Part shown: piece after piece, positions 23,332 through 32,548 of the stretch | Numbering within the stretch: the stretch's first letter is position 1 | Layout of the letters: each line of letters begins with the position of its first letter | Source of the DNA: DATBRC01 sp036560485 | Lineage (GTDB): Bacteria > Pseudomonadota > Gammaproteobacteria > Burkholderiales > Burkholderiaceae_D | Assembly (NCBI GenBank): GCA_036560485.1 | Contig: DATBRC010000057.1 | Span: 1 to 64,000 of the forward strand | Direction of reading: 5' to 3' | DNA length: 64,000 nucleotides | Notes under the pieces: model-generated | The model's database searches: none | Seen by the model: only the letters and a program-made list of their open reading frames with translations | What the model was told of the DNA's origin: nothing | Position numbers and translations under genes: made by a program

Positions 23332-26184
23332 TCAGCCGCAACTTCCCAACGCGCCACACGCGGTACAAAAATCACAACCGTCTTTCCGGATCACCGTCCG
23401 ATTGCCGCATTCACGGCATAACTTGCCCGCCATCGCCGGAATCGTTTTGGCGGCATGCCGCGGTTCTGCCGCAACCACACCCATGCTCTTCACCGGCAAA
23501 CCTTCTTCGGTCAAGATGCCGAGCATCGCATAACGGTGGATGACCAATTGCGCGACATAGGCGACTGTCGATGGATAGCTTGCCTGCTTTTCACTGCCGG
23601 GTATGCGCGCCAGAAAATCGCCGCGCGGCTCGGCGTAGTTCAACAGTTTGCGCAGCTTCATGCCGATCCATGCGGGATCGATCACGCGCATATCGAGGCT
23701 GAGCAATTTGCACAGCCCATCCAGCGCACGCGGATGGCTGCCGGTCAACCACATGCTGTATGGCCGACGCGACCCGTCCGGCATTTGCAGCTCTTTCAGC
23801 ATCAGCACGAAATCATCTTCGGTTGCAGGGTTACAAACATCGGCCACCCATGCGAGAGTGCCATCAGTCCCGGTCTTCGGCTCATGCGATGCGAACAATG
23901 CGTTGAGCACCGGTGATGGATCGTTTGGTTTTGCTTCCAGTGCGCCGAGCTGGTTGTAGCGCCACTCGACCAGTTTTGCGAGCGCTGCGGTCGCGCTTGG
24001 CACCGTTACCAATTCGCCATTGGGTGGCATCGGCATGTCGAATGCGTCGCCGTAGGCGCGCGCCAGCATGCCGAGTTTCTTGCGCAACCAGCTGCGATCA
24101 TTGGCGCGCATATCGGTCGACAAGGTTTTGGCAATCGCATCCAAACCACGCGGCGGCTGTCCACCCAGCACCCATACTTCAAACGGCACATTGCCTTGGT
24201 CCGACACTGCGACAGCAAAGTCACCTTGCGGCGTGCGTATCGTTTCACTGATCCAGCCGGAGGCGCCTGCCGGCAATCCGGGACGCGAAGGCCAGCGCAA
24301 TGATTCGAGCGGCGGCGACATCGCAACTTCGGTCAACACCAGCCGCTTGTCCTGCTCTGTCAATGTAATCGGTTGCGGATTAGCGATAACGGGCGCAACA
24401 GCAGGCACCGATAGCACTGCACCCAATACGCTATTGGGACGATAGGTGGTGATGCCTTTGAGGCCTTTGCGCCACGCTTCGATATACAGATTCTTGAAAT
24501 CCGAGTACGGATAATTTTCCGGCACGTTGACGGTCTTTGAAATTGCCGCATCAATGTATGGCGCAACAGCAGCGACCATCAGCATGTGATCGGTCGCAGA
24601 AATTTCCAGTGCCGATACAAATGCTTGCGGCAGCTTGCCAATGTCATGGCCGAGCGCGCGATACACACGGTACGCATGGTCTTCTACCGTGTAATCTTTT
24701 TTTGTGCCGTCCGGCATGCGCTTCATGCGATTGTAAAACCATGAGAAGGCGGGCTCGATTCCATTCGATGCATTATCTGCAAACGCCAATGAAATGGTGC
24801 CGGTCGGTGCAATCGATGTCAGATGCGAATTGCGTATGCCATGCTTGCGAATCTCATTTTTCAAAGCATCAGGCAAACGTTCTGCAAAGCAGCCTTGCAC
24901 ATATTTTTCAACATTCAATTTCGGAAATGCGCCGCGCTCCTTCGCCAATTCGACCGAACTGATGTAGGCAGCATCGCGCATCACGCGCGAAATTTCTGCC
25001 GCCAGTTCACGGCCCTGCTCGCTGTCATAGCGCACACCCAGCATGATCAACGCATCGCCCAATCCGGTAAATCCCAAACCAAGACGCCGCTTGTCGGATG
25101 CTTCTTGCGCCTGCTCTGGCAATGGCCACTTGGTTGCGGTCAATACATTGTCGAGCATGCGCACGGCAACCTTGGTGACGTGTGCCAGCAAGTCAAAATC
25201 GAATAACGGCTCGGCAGAAAATGGCGATGTCACGTACGCGGTTAGATTCAGACTACCGAGACAGCAGCAACCGTAATCCGGCAACGGTTGTTCACCGCAC
25301 GGATTAGTCGCTTCGATTTTTTCGCAGTAGGCCAGATTGTTTTCCTGATTGATGCGATCGATATATAGAATCCCCGGCTCTGCTGCCGCGTAAGTGCTCT
25401 TCATGATCAGGTCCCACACATCGCGCGCAGGCAATTTTTTGTATACCCATTTGCCGTCATCGCGCTGATAGGCGCCGCCACGTTTTATTTCTGCATTCGG
25501 CTCTGCCTTGTGTGCCAACTCGAAGGTCTGATCGGCTTCTACCGCACGCATGAATGCATCCGTCACGCCAACTGACACATTGAAATTATTAAGCTGTCCG
25601 CGCTCTTGCTTGACGGTGATGAAATCGCAAATATCGGGGTGATCGATATTGAGCACAGCCATTTGCGCGCCGCGACGTGCACCGGCGGACTCGACCGTTT
25701 CGCATGAGCGGTCAAACACTTTCATGTACGAGATCGGGCCGGATGCGCTGCTGCCGGTGCCTTTCACCTGCGCGCCTCTAGGCCGGATCGCAGAAAAGTT
25801 GTAACCAACGCCGCCGCCGCGCCGCATGGTTTCTGCGGCCTGTGCCAGCGCTGTATAAATGCCTGGCTGTCCGTTAACGGTTTCAGTAATGGAATCACCA
25901 ACCGGTTGCACAAAGCAATTGATCAGCGTTGTTTGCAACCCTGTGCCGGCGGCACTGCTAACGCGTCCTGCTGGAATGAAGCCGTGACGCATTGCCCATA
26001 AAAATTCTTCCGCATGTTTTTTGCGATCCTTGGATGGCTCGATTTCGGCCAGAGCTTGCGCTACGCGCGCGTAGACTTGCTCGATGCCTGTTTCATTACC
26101 CTTGGCATATTTTTCGATCAACACTTCAGTTGAGATGTCCTGCGGTTTGGCTAAAGCAATTGCGACACTTTCCAGACTAATCAA
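23332..26184 (-). CDS. nrdJ: Class II (adenosylcobalamin) ribonucleotide reductase
   Basis: Cytoplasmic enzyme of 950 residues that makes deoxyribonucleotides without oxygen, using vitamin B12 coenzyme. Visible are the reductive Cys90 (LINCFVQPVGD), the radical-site NPCGE (Cys296), the CCCLGSLNL segment and the SIAPTGTISLA loop near 457-466. The C-terminal third carries two related copies of a TSCPD-like domain (about 644-748 and 770-890), then a tail with CRECG (923-927) and CDFCTACG (937-944). The TTG start is supported by AAGGAG about 9 bases before it. Upstream lies an FNR-type promoter, which fits use when oxygen is low. Confidence 0.95.
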   Translation of the reverse strand: MISLESVAIALAKPQDISTEVLIEKYAKGNETGIEQVYARVAQALAEIEPSKDRKKHAEEFLWAMRHGFIPAGRVSSAAGTGLQTTLINCFVQPVGDSITETVNGQPGIYTALAQAAETMRRGGGVGYNFSAIRPRGAQVKGTGSSASGPISYMKVFDRSCETVESAGARRGAQMAVLNIDHPDICDFITVKQERGQLNNFNVSVGVTDAFMRAVEADQTFELAHKAEPNAEIKRGGAYQRDDGKWVYKKLPARDVWDLIMKSTYAAAEPGILYIDRINQENNLAYCEKIEATNPCGEQPLPDYGCCCLGSLNLTAYVTSPFSAEPLFDFDLLAHVTKVAVRMLDNVLTATKWPLPEQAQEASDKRRLGLGFTGLGDALIMLGVRYDSEQGRELAAEISRVMRDAAYISSVELAKERGAFPKLNVEKYVQGCFAERLPDALKNEIRKHGIRNSHLTSIAPTGTISLAFADNASNGIEPAFSWFYNRMKRMPDGTKKDYTVEDHAYRVYRALGHDIGKLPQAFVSALEISATDHMLMVAAVAPYIDAAISKTVNVPENYPYSDFKNLYIEAWRKGLKGITTYRPNSVLGAVLSVPAVAPVIANPQPITLTEQDKRLVLTEVAMSPPLESLRWPSRPGLPAGASGWISETIRTPQGDFAVAVSDQGNVPFEVWVLGGQPPRGLDAIAKTLSTDMRANDRSWLRKKLGMLARAYGDAFDMPMPPNGELVTVPSATAALAKLVEWRYNQLGALEAKPNDPSPVLNALFASHEPKTGTDGTLAWVADVCNPATEDDFVLMLKELQMPDGSRRPYSMWLTGSHPRALDGLCKLLSLDMRVIDPAWIGMKLRKLLNYAEPRGDFLARIPGSEKQASYPSTVAYVAQLVIHRYAMLGILTEEGLPVKSMGVVAAEPRHAAKTIPAMAGKLCRECGNRTVIRKDGCDFCTACGALGSCG

Positions 26185-26288
26185 TTTGGTACTCCTTTAT
26201 ACTGGCGCTATTGCATGCGGTTGTTTTTAAATTGGACATTGGCACAGCCGACTGGTGCCCCCGCTTTATCACGTTGCATGAATTGAAC

Positions 26289-26304
26289 ATTGACCGCGGT
26301 CAAT
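26289..26304. promoter_or_regulatory. Perfect 16-base palindrome at predicted nrdJ start site
   Basis: ATTGACCGCGGTCAAT is an uninterrupted palindrome overlapping the predicted -10 end and transcription start of nrdJ. This position suits a repressor operator. It does not match the NrdR box consensus I know (ACACwATATwGTGT type), so the regulator is unassigned. Confidence 0.5.
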
Positions 26305-26344
26305 TCTAATGTGTGCGCTTGGATAGTCACTTGATTCATATCAA
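26303..26344 (-). promoter_or_regulatory. FNR/Anr-activated class II promoter of nrdJ
   Basis: TTGATTCATATCAA (26331-26344) is a perfect match to the FNR/Anr consensus TTGATN4ATCAA. On the minus strand a -10-like TAGAAT (26308-26303) follows after 22 bases, which places the site at about -41.5 from a start near 26296. This is the standard geometry of an FNR-activated class II promoter. It would give a 5' leader of about 110 bases before the nrdJ TTG. No good -35 box is present, as expected for such promoters. Confidence 0.8.
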
Positions 26345-26440
26345 GCATTTTTTTGTGCCAGCAATGCGATGGCGTTCGGCCAAAGCTTTTCTTAATACGT
26401 CTATACTTTGGCCAATCCGTTTATCTTTTTTATTGCCCTT

Positions 26441-26908
26441 ATGAATTTTACGCATTTAATAGAAATCAATGATCCGTTAAATCCATTGATCGATCCTTTA
26501 AGCCGTACGCAGTTATGGCGCGGATTGGTCTTGCGCGCCGAATCGCCTGATTTGTTTGTGCCATACCTTGATGAATGCGAGATCCTGGAGCGATCGGATA
26601 CGACGCTGTCGCGCGAACTCCGGTACGGCGCGTTAACTGTTAGGGATGAAGTGATTTTTTCTCCGCTGCATCGTGTGCATTACCAAGTGCCGGCGCAAGG
26701 TGAAATTCCGCCGTCGAGCCTGATCATGGAAATTGAAGAACCGCAGCCGGATATTTTCTTTGTACGCTTTACTTACGACGATGGTGTCGTTGATGAAGAA
26801 GGTTCGATCGATGCATACTACAATGAATATCGGCGCTCTGCTTATCAGGAATCTGATATCGATACGATCGGTGTCATCCGACAACTGGCCAGCGAAGGAA
26901 AACTATAA
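26441..26908 (+). CDS. DUF1857 (AtaL-like, SRPBCC fold) protein
   Basis: Cytoplasmic protein of 155 residues. MNFTHLIEINDPLNPLIDPL and LTRTQLW-like LSRTQLWRGLVLRAE are typical of the DUF1857/AtaL family, a START-like lipid or ligand-binding fold. The acidic segment FVRFTYDDGVVDEEG and the C-terminal helix fit too. No catalytic role is established for the family. I start at MNFTH; an upstream frame adds a hydrophobic stretch not seen in relatives. Convergent with priA, 8 bases between stops. Confidence 0.82.
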   Translation: MNFTHLIEINDPLNPLIDPLSRTQLWRGLVLRAESPDLFVPYLDECEILERSDTTLSRELRYGALTVRDEVIFSPLHRVHYQVPAQGEIPPSSLIMEIEEPQPDIFFVRFTYDDGVVDEEGSIDAYYNEYRRSAYQESDIDTIGVIRQLASEGKL

Positions 26909-26916
26909 GATCCAAA

Positions 26917-28956
26917 TTAAATGTTGACAGGATCTACTTCCAGCGACCATTTTGCGCGCGTCTTGATTTCACGCATTGCAGCTATCCATGTTTTTAAAAA
27001 TGCCTGTAACGCCGGACGCGATATGGCTTCGACCAATAATTGGGCGCGATCCACATTGGCAACACGCGTCATTGTCATCGGTATCGGATCATTCATTGTG
27101 ATTCCGTCGTGTTCGATGCAATCAGCGGCTTGCCGTAAAAAATCAATCGCGATTTCCAGCTCCTTCGCCTCTGCGCGTAGCAGCGCTTGATAAATATAAG
27201 GCGGCAAACCTGCCTGCCGACGCTCCTTCAACAGCAACGTTGCAAAGCGATCATAGTCATGTGCCATCACTGCTGCATACAACGGATGTTGTGGGTAGCG
27301 TGTTTGAATCAACACTTCACTTGCGCTGCCGCCGCTCTTTTGCGCCACGCGGCCGGCACGTCCTGCGACTTGCATCAATTGCGCAAACAAACGCTCGCCG
27401 GCGCGATAGTCTTGCGAGAACAGCGCTGTGTCCGGATTCAACACACCGACCAAAGTAAGGTTTTGGAAGTCGTGACCTTTCGCCACCATTTGTGTGCCGA
27501 TCAGGATATCGACTTCACCGCGATGCACGCTGTCGAATGCGGCTTGTGCGCTGCCTTTCAAACGCGTCGAATCTGCATCGATGCGCTTGATGCGCGCTTG
27601 CGGGAACAGTCTCTGCAATCCTTCTTCCACGCGTTGCGTTCCTCGCCCTAGCGGTTGTATGTCGACATTGCCGCAGGTTGGACATGACTTCGGAATACGT
27701 TGTTCAAGCCCGCAATGATGACAACGCAAACGTCGATCCAGTTTATGCAGCACCATGAATGCGGTGCAACGCGTGCAATTGCTGACCCAGCCGCATGCAT
27801 CGCATGCGATGACCGGTGCATAGCCGCGCCGATTCAAGAACAGCAAGGATTGTTCACCACGATCGAGGCGCAATTTCAACGCCGTGACTAGCGTAGACGT
27901 AATGCCTTCTGCCGGCTTGTCGCGCTCCATATCGATCAATCGCACTTTCGGCAATACGGCATCTTTTACTGCTCGCTCGCGTAGTTCCAATTTTTTATAG
28001 CGGCCTGATTCGGCATGCTGCCAGCTTTCCAATGATGGCGTAGCGGATCCCAGTACGATCGGCAGACCTAATTGATGCGCGCGCCATACCGCAAGATCAC
28101 GCGCCGAATAGCGCAAGCCTTCCTGTTGTTTGTATGACGGATCGTGTTCTTCATCGACGATGATTAATTTTAAATGCGGCAGCGATGCCAGGATCGCGAG
28201 CCGCGTGCCGAGCACGATGCGAGCGTGCCCCATATGCGCTGCAAGCCAATGCCGCAAACGTTCACCTTCCGAAAGGCCGCTATGCAGTGTCGCCACTTCA
28301 ACATCGGGAAAACGTGCGCGGACATTGCCCTCCAGTTGCGGCGTCAAATTTATCTCCGGCACCAGAATCAAAATTTGCGCCGGATTTTCTTGCGTATTTG
28401 TTTGCGCAAGAATTTGCGCAGCTGCTTGCAAGTACACTTCTGTCTTGCCGCTGCCTGTCACCCCGTATAACAGAATCGGTGCGAATCCATGTGCATGTGC
28501 AATGATGTCTGCTGCCTGCTGCTGTGCTGCATTCAGCATAGGCATATCGACTGGTGTTGCATCATGCGATTGTTTATCTGCGCCTATTTTTTTAAGCGCG
28601 CGCTCCAAGGCAACTGTTTTGGTTGTTCTGAGATTCTTTGGCAACCCGGGGACTGCTACTTCGCCCATAGGACGCTGATAATATTCGGCGGCAAATTTAC
28701 ACAGCTCCAGCCATGCTGCATCCAGCGGCTTCAGCTGCGAGCGTATTGCAATTGCTTGTTTTAACTTGTTGCTTGCGACATCAGTGCTATCGCCGACAGC
28801 GACAATAAGGCCGATTACTTCACGCTTGCCAAATGGCACCTGAGCTAATTGGCCAGGTATAGGCATCGTTTTTTCATCGCCCGTGGCGTCCCATCGATAA
28901 TCAAACAGGATGTCAAGGGGTGCGTCCAATGCTATTTTGAGTATGTATTGTTCCAC
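26917..28956 (-). CDS. priA: Primosomal helicase PriA
   Basis: Superfamily 2 helicase of 679 residues that reloads the replisome at stalled forks. An N-terminal DNA-end-binding domain (about 1-105) is followed by LLYGVTGSGKTEVYL (Walker A), IIVDEEHDPSYKQ (DEEH), LGSATPSLES, and a zinc-binding insert with CDACGWVSNCTRC and CHHC...CPTCG, giving eight Cys in four pairs. Then come GTQMVAKGHDF and QVAGRAGR. The length is within the usual 680-730. Upstream is an unusual 800-base spacer. Confidence 0.95.
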   Translation of the reverse strand: MEQYILKIALDAPLDILFDYRWDATGDEKTMPIPGQLAQVPFGKREVIGLIVAVGDSTDVASNKLKQAIAIRSQLKPLDAAWLELCKFAAEYYQRPMGEVAVPGLPKNLRTTKTVALERALKKIGADKQSHDATPVDMPMLNAAQQQAADIIAHAHGFAPILLYGVTGSGKTEVYLQAAAQILAQTNTQENPAQILILVPEINLTPQLEGNVRARFPDVEVATLHSGLSEGERLRHWLAAHMGHARIVLGTRLAILASLPHLKLIIVDEEHDPSYKQQEGLRYSARDLAVWRAHQLGLPIVLGSATPSLESWQHAESGRYKKLELRERAVKDAVLPKVRLIDMERDKPAEGITSTLVTALKLRLDRGEQSLLFLNRRGYAPVIACDACGWVSNCTRCTAFMVLHKLDRRLRCHHCGLEQRIPKSCPTCGNVDIQPLGRGTQRVEEGLQRLFPQARIKRIDADSTRLKGSAQAAFDSVHRGEVDILIGTQMVAKGHDFQNLTLVGVLNPDTALFSQDYRAGERLFAQLMQVAGRAGRVAQKSGGSASEVLIQTRYPQHPLYAAVMAHDYDRFATLLLKERRQAGLPPYIYQALLRAEAKELEIAIDFLRQAADCIEHDGITMNDPIPMTMTRVANVDRAQLLVEAISRPALQAFLKTWIAAMREIKTRAKWSLEVDPVNI

Positions 28957-29000
28957 GAAGTTAATGTAGTACCTCAGAAAATGTCGTAACTACAGGTTTC

Positions 29001-29260
29001 ATAAGCCCTTTTTAAGCTATCCACAAAGGCTGTGGATAACTTTGTGGGTAACCACCCCTTGACAGGCGGAAATGCTAGATTCTATGCGGGTTTCAATAAA
29101 TTGCTTATTTTCAAAGCAAAAATTAATTCATTTAAAATCAGTGACTTACAAAATTATTTAAATAGAGAAAAATATACCCCATTAAATTTTGTAGTTTTCA
29201 TACACATCTTTTATTTTGTGAATAAGTCGCTTGGAGTCGCCCCAAAATTGATCGTTTCTC
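29001..29260. repeat. DnaA-box repeat unit, copy 1
   Basis: Starts with ATAAGCCCTTTTT, then the inverted pair TATCCACA (29018-29025) and TGTGGATA (29031-29038), then TTTGTGGGTAA, TTGACA (29059-29064), TTTAAAATCA (29131-29140), TGTGAATAA (29217-29225) and CGCCCCAAAA. TGTGGATAA is the DnaA-box consensus; the others differ by one or two bases. Each landmark recurs in copy 2 at an offset of 385-387 bases. Possible roles are DnaA titration, a relic replication origin, or promoters for non-coding RNA. Confidence 0.7.
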
Positions 29261-29387
29261 TTGATTCCATTTAAAAATTTTTATTTTTCACACACCATTA
29301 AAATTTCTTTTTAGAGTGTTATTTCATCTTGAATTCGATCACTATTCTTAATGTGCTTTCTTAAGAGATACTCTAACTAGCCGTTTA

Positions 29388-29645
29388 ATAAGTACTTTTT
29401 GACTATCCACAAATTCTGTGGATAACTTTGTGGACAAACGTCACTTGACAATCCCAAACGCTATGTAATATGAGGCTTTTGTTAAAATGCTTAAACGGAG
29501 AGCAATATTGATTCCCTTTAAAATCAAGGCCTTACAGAACAATAAAAATTCCGTTTAACAATTGCCTCAAAATAATTTTGCTGCTCTGCACAATTCAGTT
29601 TTGTGCATAAGTTGTTTCTTGCTGCCCCAAAACAGGTTGACATAA
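29388..29645. repeat. DnaA-box repeat unit, copy 2
   Basis: Same order of landmarks as copy 1: ATAAGTACTTTTT, TATCCACA (29404-29411) paired with TGTGGATA (29417-29424), TTTGTGGACAA, TTGACA (29445-29450), TTTAAAATCA (29517-29526), TGTGCATAA (29602-29610) and TGCCCCAAAA. Sequence between the landmarks has diverged, but spacing is kept within one or two bases. It lies directly upstream of the 3' end of hemE. Confidence 0.7.
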
Positions 29646-29759
29646 GGCTGCTTTATCGCCGTTTTTAGTTGCTGTGATTATATTTTGTGCATTTAAGCAA
29701 GTTTGCGGACGGATTTCATAAATTGGTGCAATAGAGCCTTCCGCCTCTCAAACCAGCCA

Positions 29760-30842
29760 TCAAGGGTGCAGCGGACGACTGAGCTCGTGAACAGCCGCTA
29801 CCATGGCGGAAACGGCTTCTGGCGGCGTAAATTGCGATATGCCATGTCCCAGGTTGAAAACATGGCCCGAACCCGGCTGATGTGCGCCAAAAGAGTTCAG
29901 CACTTTGCTTACTTCCGCACGAATTTGATCCGGATTGGAAAATAAAACAACCGGATCCAGATTGCCCTGCAATGCAACGCGGCTACCCACTTTCGCGCGC
30001 GCCTGGCTGAGGTTGACGGTCCAGTCCAGTCCGACTGCATCCGTGCCAATATCGGCAATCTGCTCCAACCATAATCCTCCGCCCTTGGTAAAGACGATGC
30101 TTGGGATGCGCACGCCATCTTTTTCCTTCTTCAGCTGTTGCACCACTTGCCGCATGTATTCGAGCGAAAACGCCTGGTATGCACCGTCTGCCAGCGCGCC
30201 GCCCCACGTATCAAAAATCATCACGGCTTGAGCACCCGCATCGATTTGCGCATTCAAATAAGAAGCCACTGCGGCCGCATTGACTTTCAGAATGTGATGC
30301 ATCAAATCTGGACGGTTGTACAACATCGTTTTAACTGTGCGAAAATCATCCGAGCCGCCGCCTTCAACCATATAGCAGGCCAGAGTCCAAGGGCTGCCGG
30401 AAAAGCCAATCAGCGGCACGCGACCATTCAGTTCATTGCGGATTTGTGTCACTGCGTCGAATACATATTGCAGCGTACTCAGATCCGGTGCCTGTAATGC
30501 CAATACGGCCTTTTCATCTCGCAAAGCACGCTCAAATTTTGGCCCTTCGCCTTCCGCAAAATACAAGCCCAAACCCATCGCATCAGGCACCGTCAAAATA
30601 TCCGAAAACAGGATCGCAGCATCGAGCGCGTACCGATCAAGCGGTTGCAAGGTAACTTCCGTCGCGTAATCCGGATTTTTTGCCAAGCCCAAGAAGGAGC
30701 CCGCGCGTTTGCGCGTGGCGTTGTATTCCGGCAGGTAGCGGCCTGCCTGACGCATCAGCCACAGCGGCGTGTATTCGGTTGGTTGGCGCAGCAACGCGCG
30801 CAAAAATGTATCGTTCTTGAGGGGCGCGAAGGGTTTGGACAT
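29760..30842 (-). CDS. hemE: Uroporphyrinogen decarboxylase
   Basis: Cytosolic enzyme of 360 residues that decarboxylates the four acetate side chains of uroporphyrinogen III to give coproporphyrinogen III in heme synthesis. The N-terminal signature TPLWLMRQAGRYLPEY, the LFSDILTVPDAMG segment (active-site Asp) and the second signature LIGFSGSPWTLACYMVEGGGS are intact. The length is normal. It lies between the DnaA-box spacer and divergent glpD. Confidence 0.96.
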   Translation of the reverse strand: MSKPFAPLKNDTFLRALLRQPTEYTPLWLMRQAGRYLPEYNATRKRAGSFLGLAKNPDYATEVTLQPLDRYALDAAILFSDILTVPDAMGLGLYFAEGEGPKFERALRDEKAVLALQAPDLSTLQYVFDAVTQIRNELNGRVPLIGFSGSPWTLACYMVEGGGSDDFRTVKTMLYNRPDLMHHILKVNAAAVASYLNAQIDAGAQAVMIFDTWGGALADGAYQAFSLEYMRQVVQQLKKEKDGVRIPSIVFTKGGGLWLEQIADIGTDAVGLDWTVNLSQARAKVGSRVALQGNLDPVVLFSNPDQIRAEVSKVLNSFGAHQPGSGHVFNLGHGISQFTPPEAVSAMVAAVHELSRPLHP

Positions 30843-31004
30843 GGTAGCCGTCTGTGAAATTTCTATAAGCCCATATTATCGCTTAAAGCGTGATGCATTG
30901 GTCCAAACAAATCGTTCGTGCTTTGCCAGTCGTTCATATGCATTCCCTTAAAGCCTTATATCAAGCAAAATAGCCTCATTACTATTTCTTGTTGTGGGCC
31001 AACG

Positions 31005-32534
31005 ATGGGGCAAACGCCGGACACTCTTGATTGCGATATTTTGGTCGTCGGCGGCGGCATCAATGGTGCCGGTATTGCAAGGGATGCCGCCGGACGTGGC
31101 CTTTCGGTGGTTCTCTGTGAGAAGGATGATCTCGCGTCGCATACGTCTTCCGCCTCCACCAAATTGATCCACGGCGGTTTGCGTTACCTGGAGCATTACG
31201 AATTCAAACTGGTTCGCAAGGCACTGATCGAGCGTGAGGTGTTGCTGCGCTCGGCGCCGCATATCATTCGACCGCTTCGTTTCGTTATGCCGCATGACCA
31301 AGGACAACGTCCTGATTGGATAATCCGCGCGGGATTGTTTTTGTACGACCATCTGGCTCGCCGTGACTTGTTGTCGGGATCAAGCGGCATCAATTTATCA
31401 AAACATATTGCCGGCCAACCGCTTAAATCAGAATTTAAGCGAGGCTTTGTTTATTCGGATGGCTGGGTTGATGATGCGCGCCTGGTCGTATTGTGCGCAA
31501 TCGATGCGGCGGAAAAAGGGGCGAAGGTTTTTACCCGAACATTATGCGAATCCATCGTAAAGCAAGATGGCCGCTGGCTGGCTGCACTTCGCTCGACCGA
31601 CGAGCAGATTATCAATGTTCACGCACGTTGTGTGATCAATGCTGCGGGGCCGTGGGCTGCACATGTCCAACAAGGCATTACGCAACAAACTCGTGAAAAA
31701 CCGGTGCGCCTGATCAAGGGCAGCCACATTGTGGTGAAGCGCCTGTTTGACCATCCATACGCTTATATCTTTCAGCATCCCGACGGTCGTATCGTTTTTG
31801 CGATTCCCTATGAGCGTGACTTCACACTGATTGGTACGACCGATATCGAATATCACGATGATGCAGATAGCGTTGCAATTTCGCGGGATGAAATTGCTTA
31901 CCTTTGTGATTTATCGAATCATTATTTTTCACAAGCGATCACGCCTTCCGATGTCGTCTGGTCTTATTCCGGAGTACGTCCATTGGTCGAAGATCATTCG
32001 TCCAATGCCTCATCGGTTACGCGTGATTATCATTTTGAATTTGATGACAGTGCTGCACCGCAGCTCTCCATTTTCGGCGGCAAGATCACGACTTTTCGCA
32101 GGCTGGCTGAAGAAGCCGTTGATCTGGTTGCCCCCGCACTGAATAACCATCATGGTCATTGGACTGTCGGTGCATGTTTGCCTGGCGGTGATCTATTCGG
32201 TACGAAACCGGCAAATCGTTCGGTCAAGGAATTCGACGAATTTTTATCGCGGTTGAAAAAACAATATTCTTGGCTGCCAACTGAATTGCTTAACCGTTAT
32301 GCGCATGCATATGGCACGCGTATCAACACGCTGTTGCGCGATCGTAGCAGCATGATGGATTTGGGAATCGAGATTGTGCCCGGCTTGTTTGCGGCCGAGG
32401 CAGAATATTGGATCAAGCATGAGTGGGCGACGAATGCGACCGATATGATGTGGCGGCGCTCGAAGCTTGGTTTGCATTTGCCGGCCGATGCCGTCAACAA
32501 ACTTGACGCATGGATTGCTGCTTACATCAAGTAA
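31005..32534 (+). CDS. glpD: Aerobic glycerol-3-phosphate dehydrogenase
   Basis: Membrane-associated flavoenzyme of 509 residues that oxidises glycerol-3-phosphate to dihydroxyacetone phosphate and feeds electrons to quinones. The FAD-binding DILVVGGGINGAGIARDAAGRG opens the protein, followed by SSASTKLIHGGLRYLE, the second FAD region and IFGGKITTFRRLAE. I start at MGQTPD, since the 29 upstream residues are not family-like. No other glp gene is adjacent, so glycerol uptake and kinase genes must lie elsewhere. Confidence 0.93.
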   Translation: MGQTPDTLDCDILVVGGGINGAGIARDAAGRGLSVVLCEKDDLASHTSSASTKLIHGGLRYLEHYEFKLVRKALIEREVLLRSAPHIIRPLRFVMPHDQGQRPDWIIRAGLFLYDHLARRDLLSGSSGINLSKHIAGQPLKSEFKRGFVYSDGWVDDARLVVLCAIDAAEKGAKVFTRTLCESIVKQDGRWLAALRSTDEQIINVHARCVINAAGPWAAHVQQGITQQTREKPVRLIKGSHIVVKRLFDHPYAYIFQHPDGRIVFAIPYERDFTLIGTTDIEYHDDADSVAISRDEIAYLCDLSNHYFSQAITPSDVVWSYSGVRPLVEDHSSNASSVTRDYHFEFDDSAAPQLSIFGGKITTFRRLAEEAVDLVAPALNNHHGHWTVGACLPGGDLFGTKPANRSVKEFDEFLSRLKKQYSWLPTELLNRYAHAYGTRINTLLRDRSSMMDLGIEIVPGLFAAEAEYWIKHEWATNATDMMWRRSKLGLHLPADAVNKLDAWIAAYIK

Positions 32535-32548
32535 CTTCGTTGGCTGCG

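Larger units (their letters stand above)
28957..29759. other. Long AT-rich spacer between priA and hemE
   Basis: This 803-base stretch has no convincing gene. One 80-codon frame (29032-29274) is not preserved in the second repeat copy, where the matching frame stops after 16 codons. The spacer is AT-rich and holds two diverged tandem copies of one unit, described separately. It also has to carry the priA promoter. An inverted repeat TTAAACGGA/TCCGTTTAA is seen inside the second copy. Confidence 0.7.

Noticed and set aside
26208..26339. Open frame of 43 codons upstream of nrdJ (starts MNQVTIQAHTLELTAVNVQF)
   Set aside because: It looks somewhat protein-like, but its start lies inside the FNR site and upstream of the predicted transcript start, and it has no ribosome site.
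29032..29274. 80-codon frame in the priA-hemE spacer
   Set aside because: The matching frame in the second repeat copy stops after 16 codons, so the conserved part is DNA, not protein.
28957..29759. Active chromosomal replication origin at the DnaA-box units
   Set aside because: Genes on both sides keep the same main direction, and dnaA, dnaN and rpmH are absent. Kept only as a DnaA-binding or relic-origin idea.
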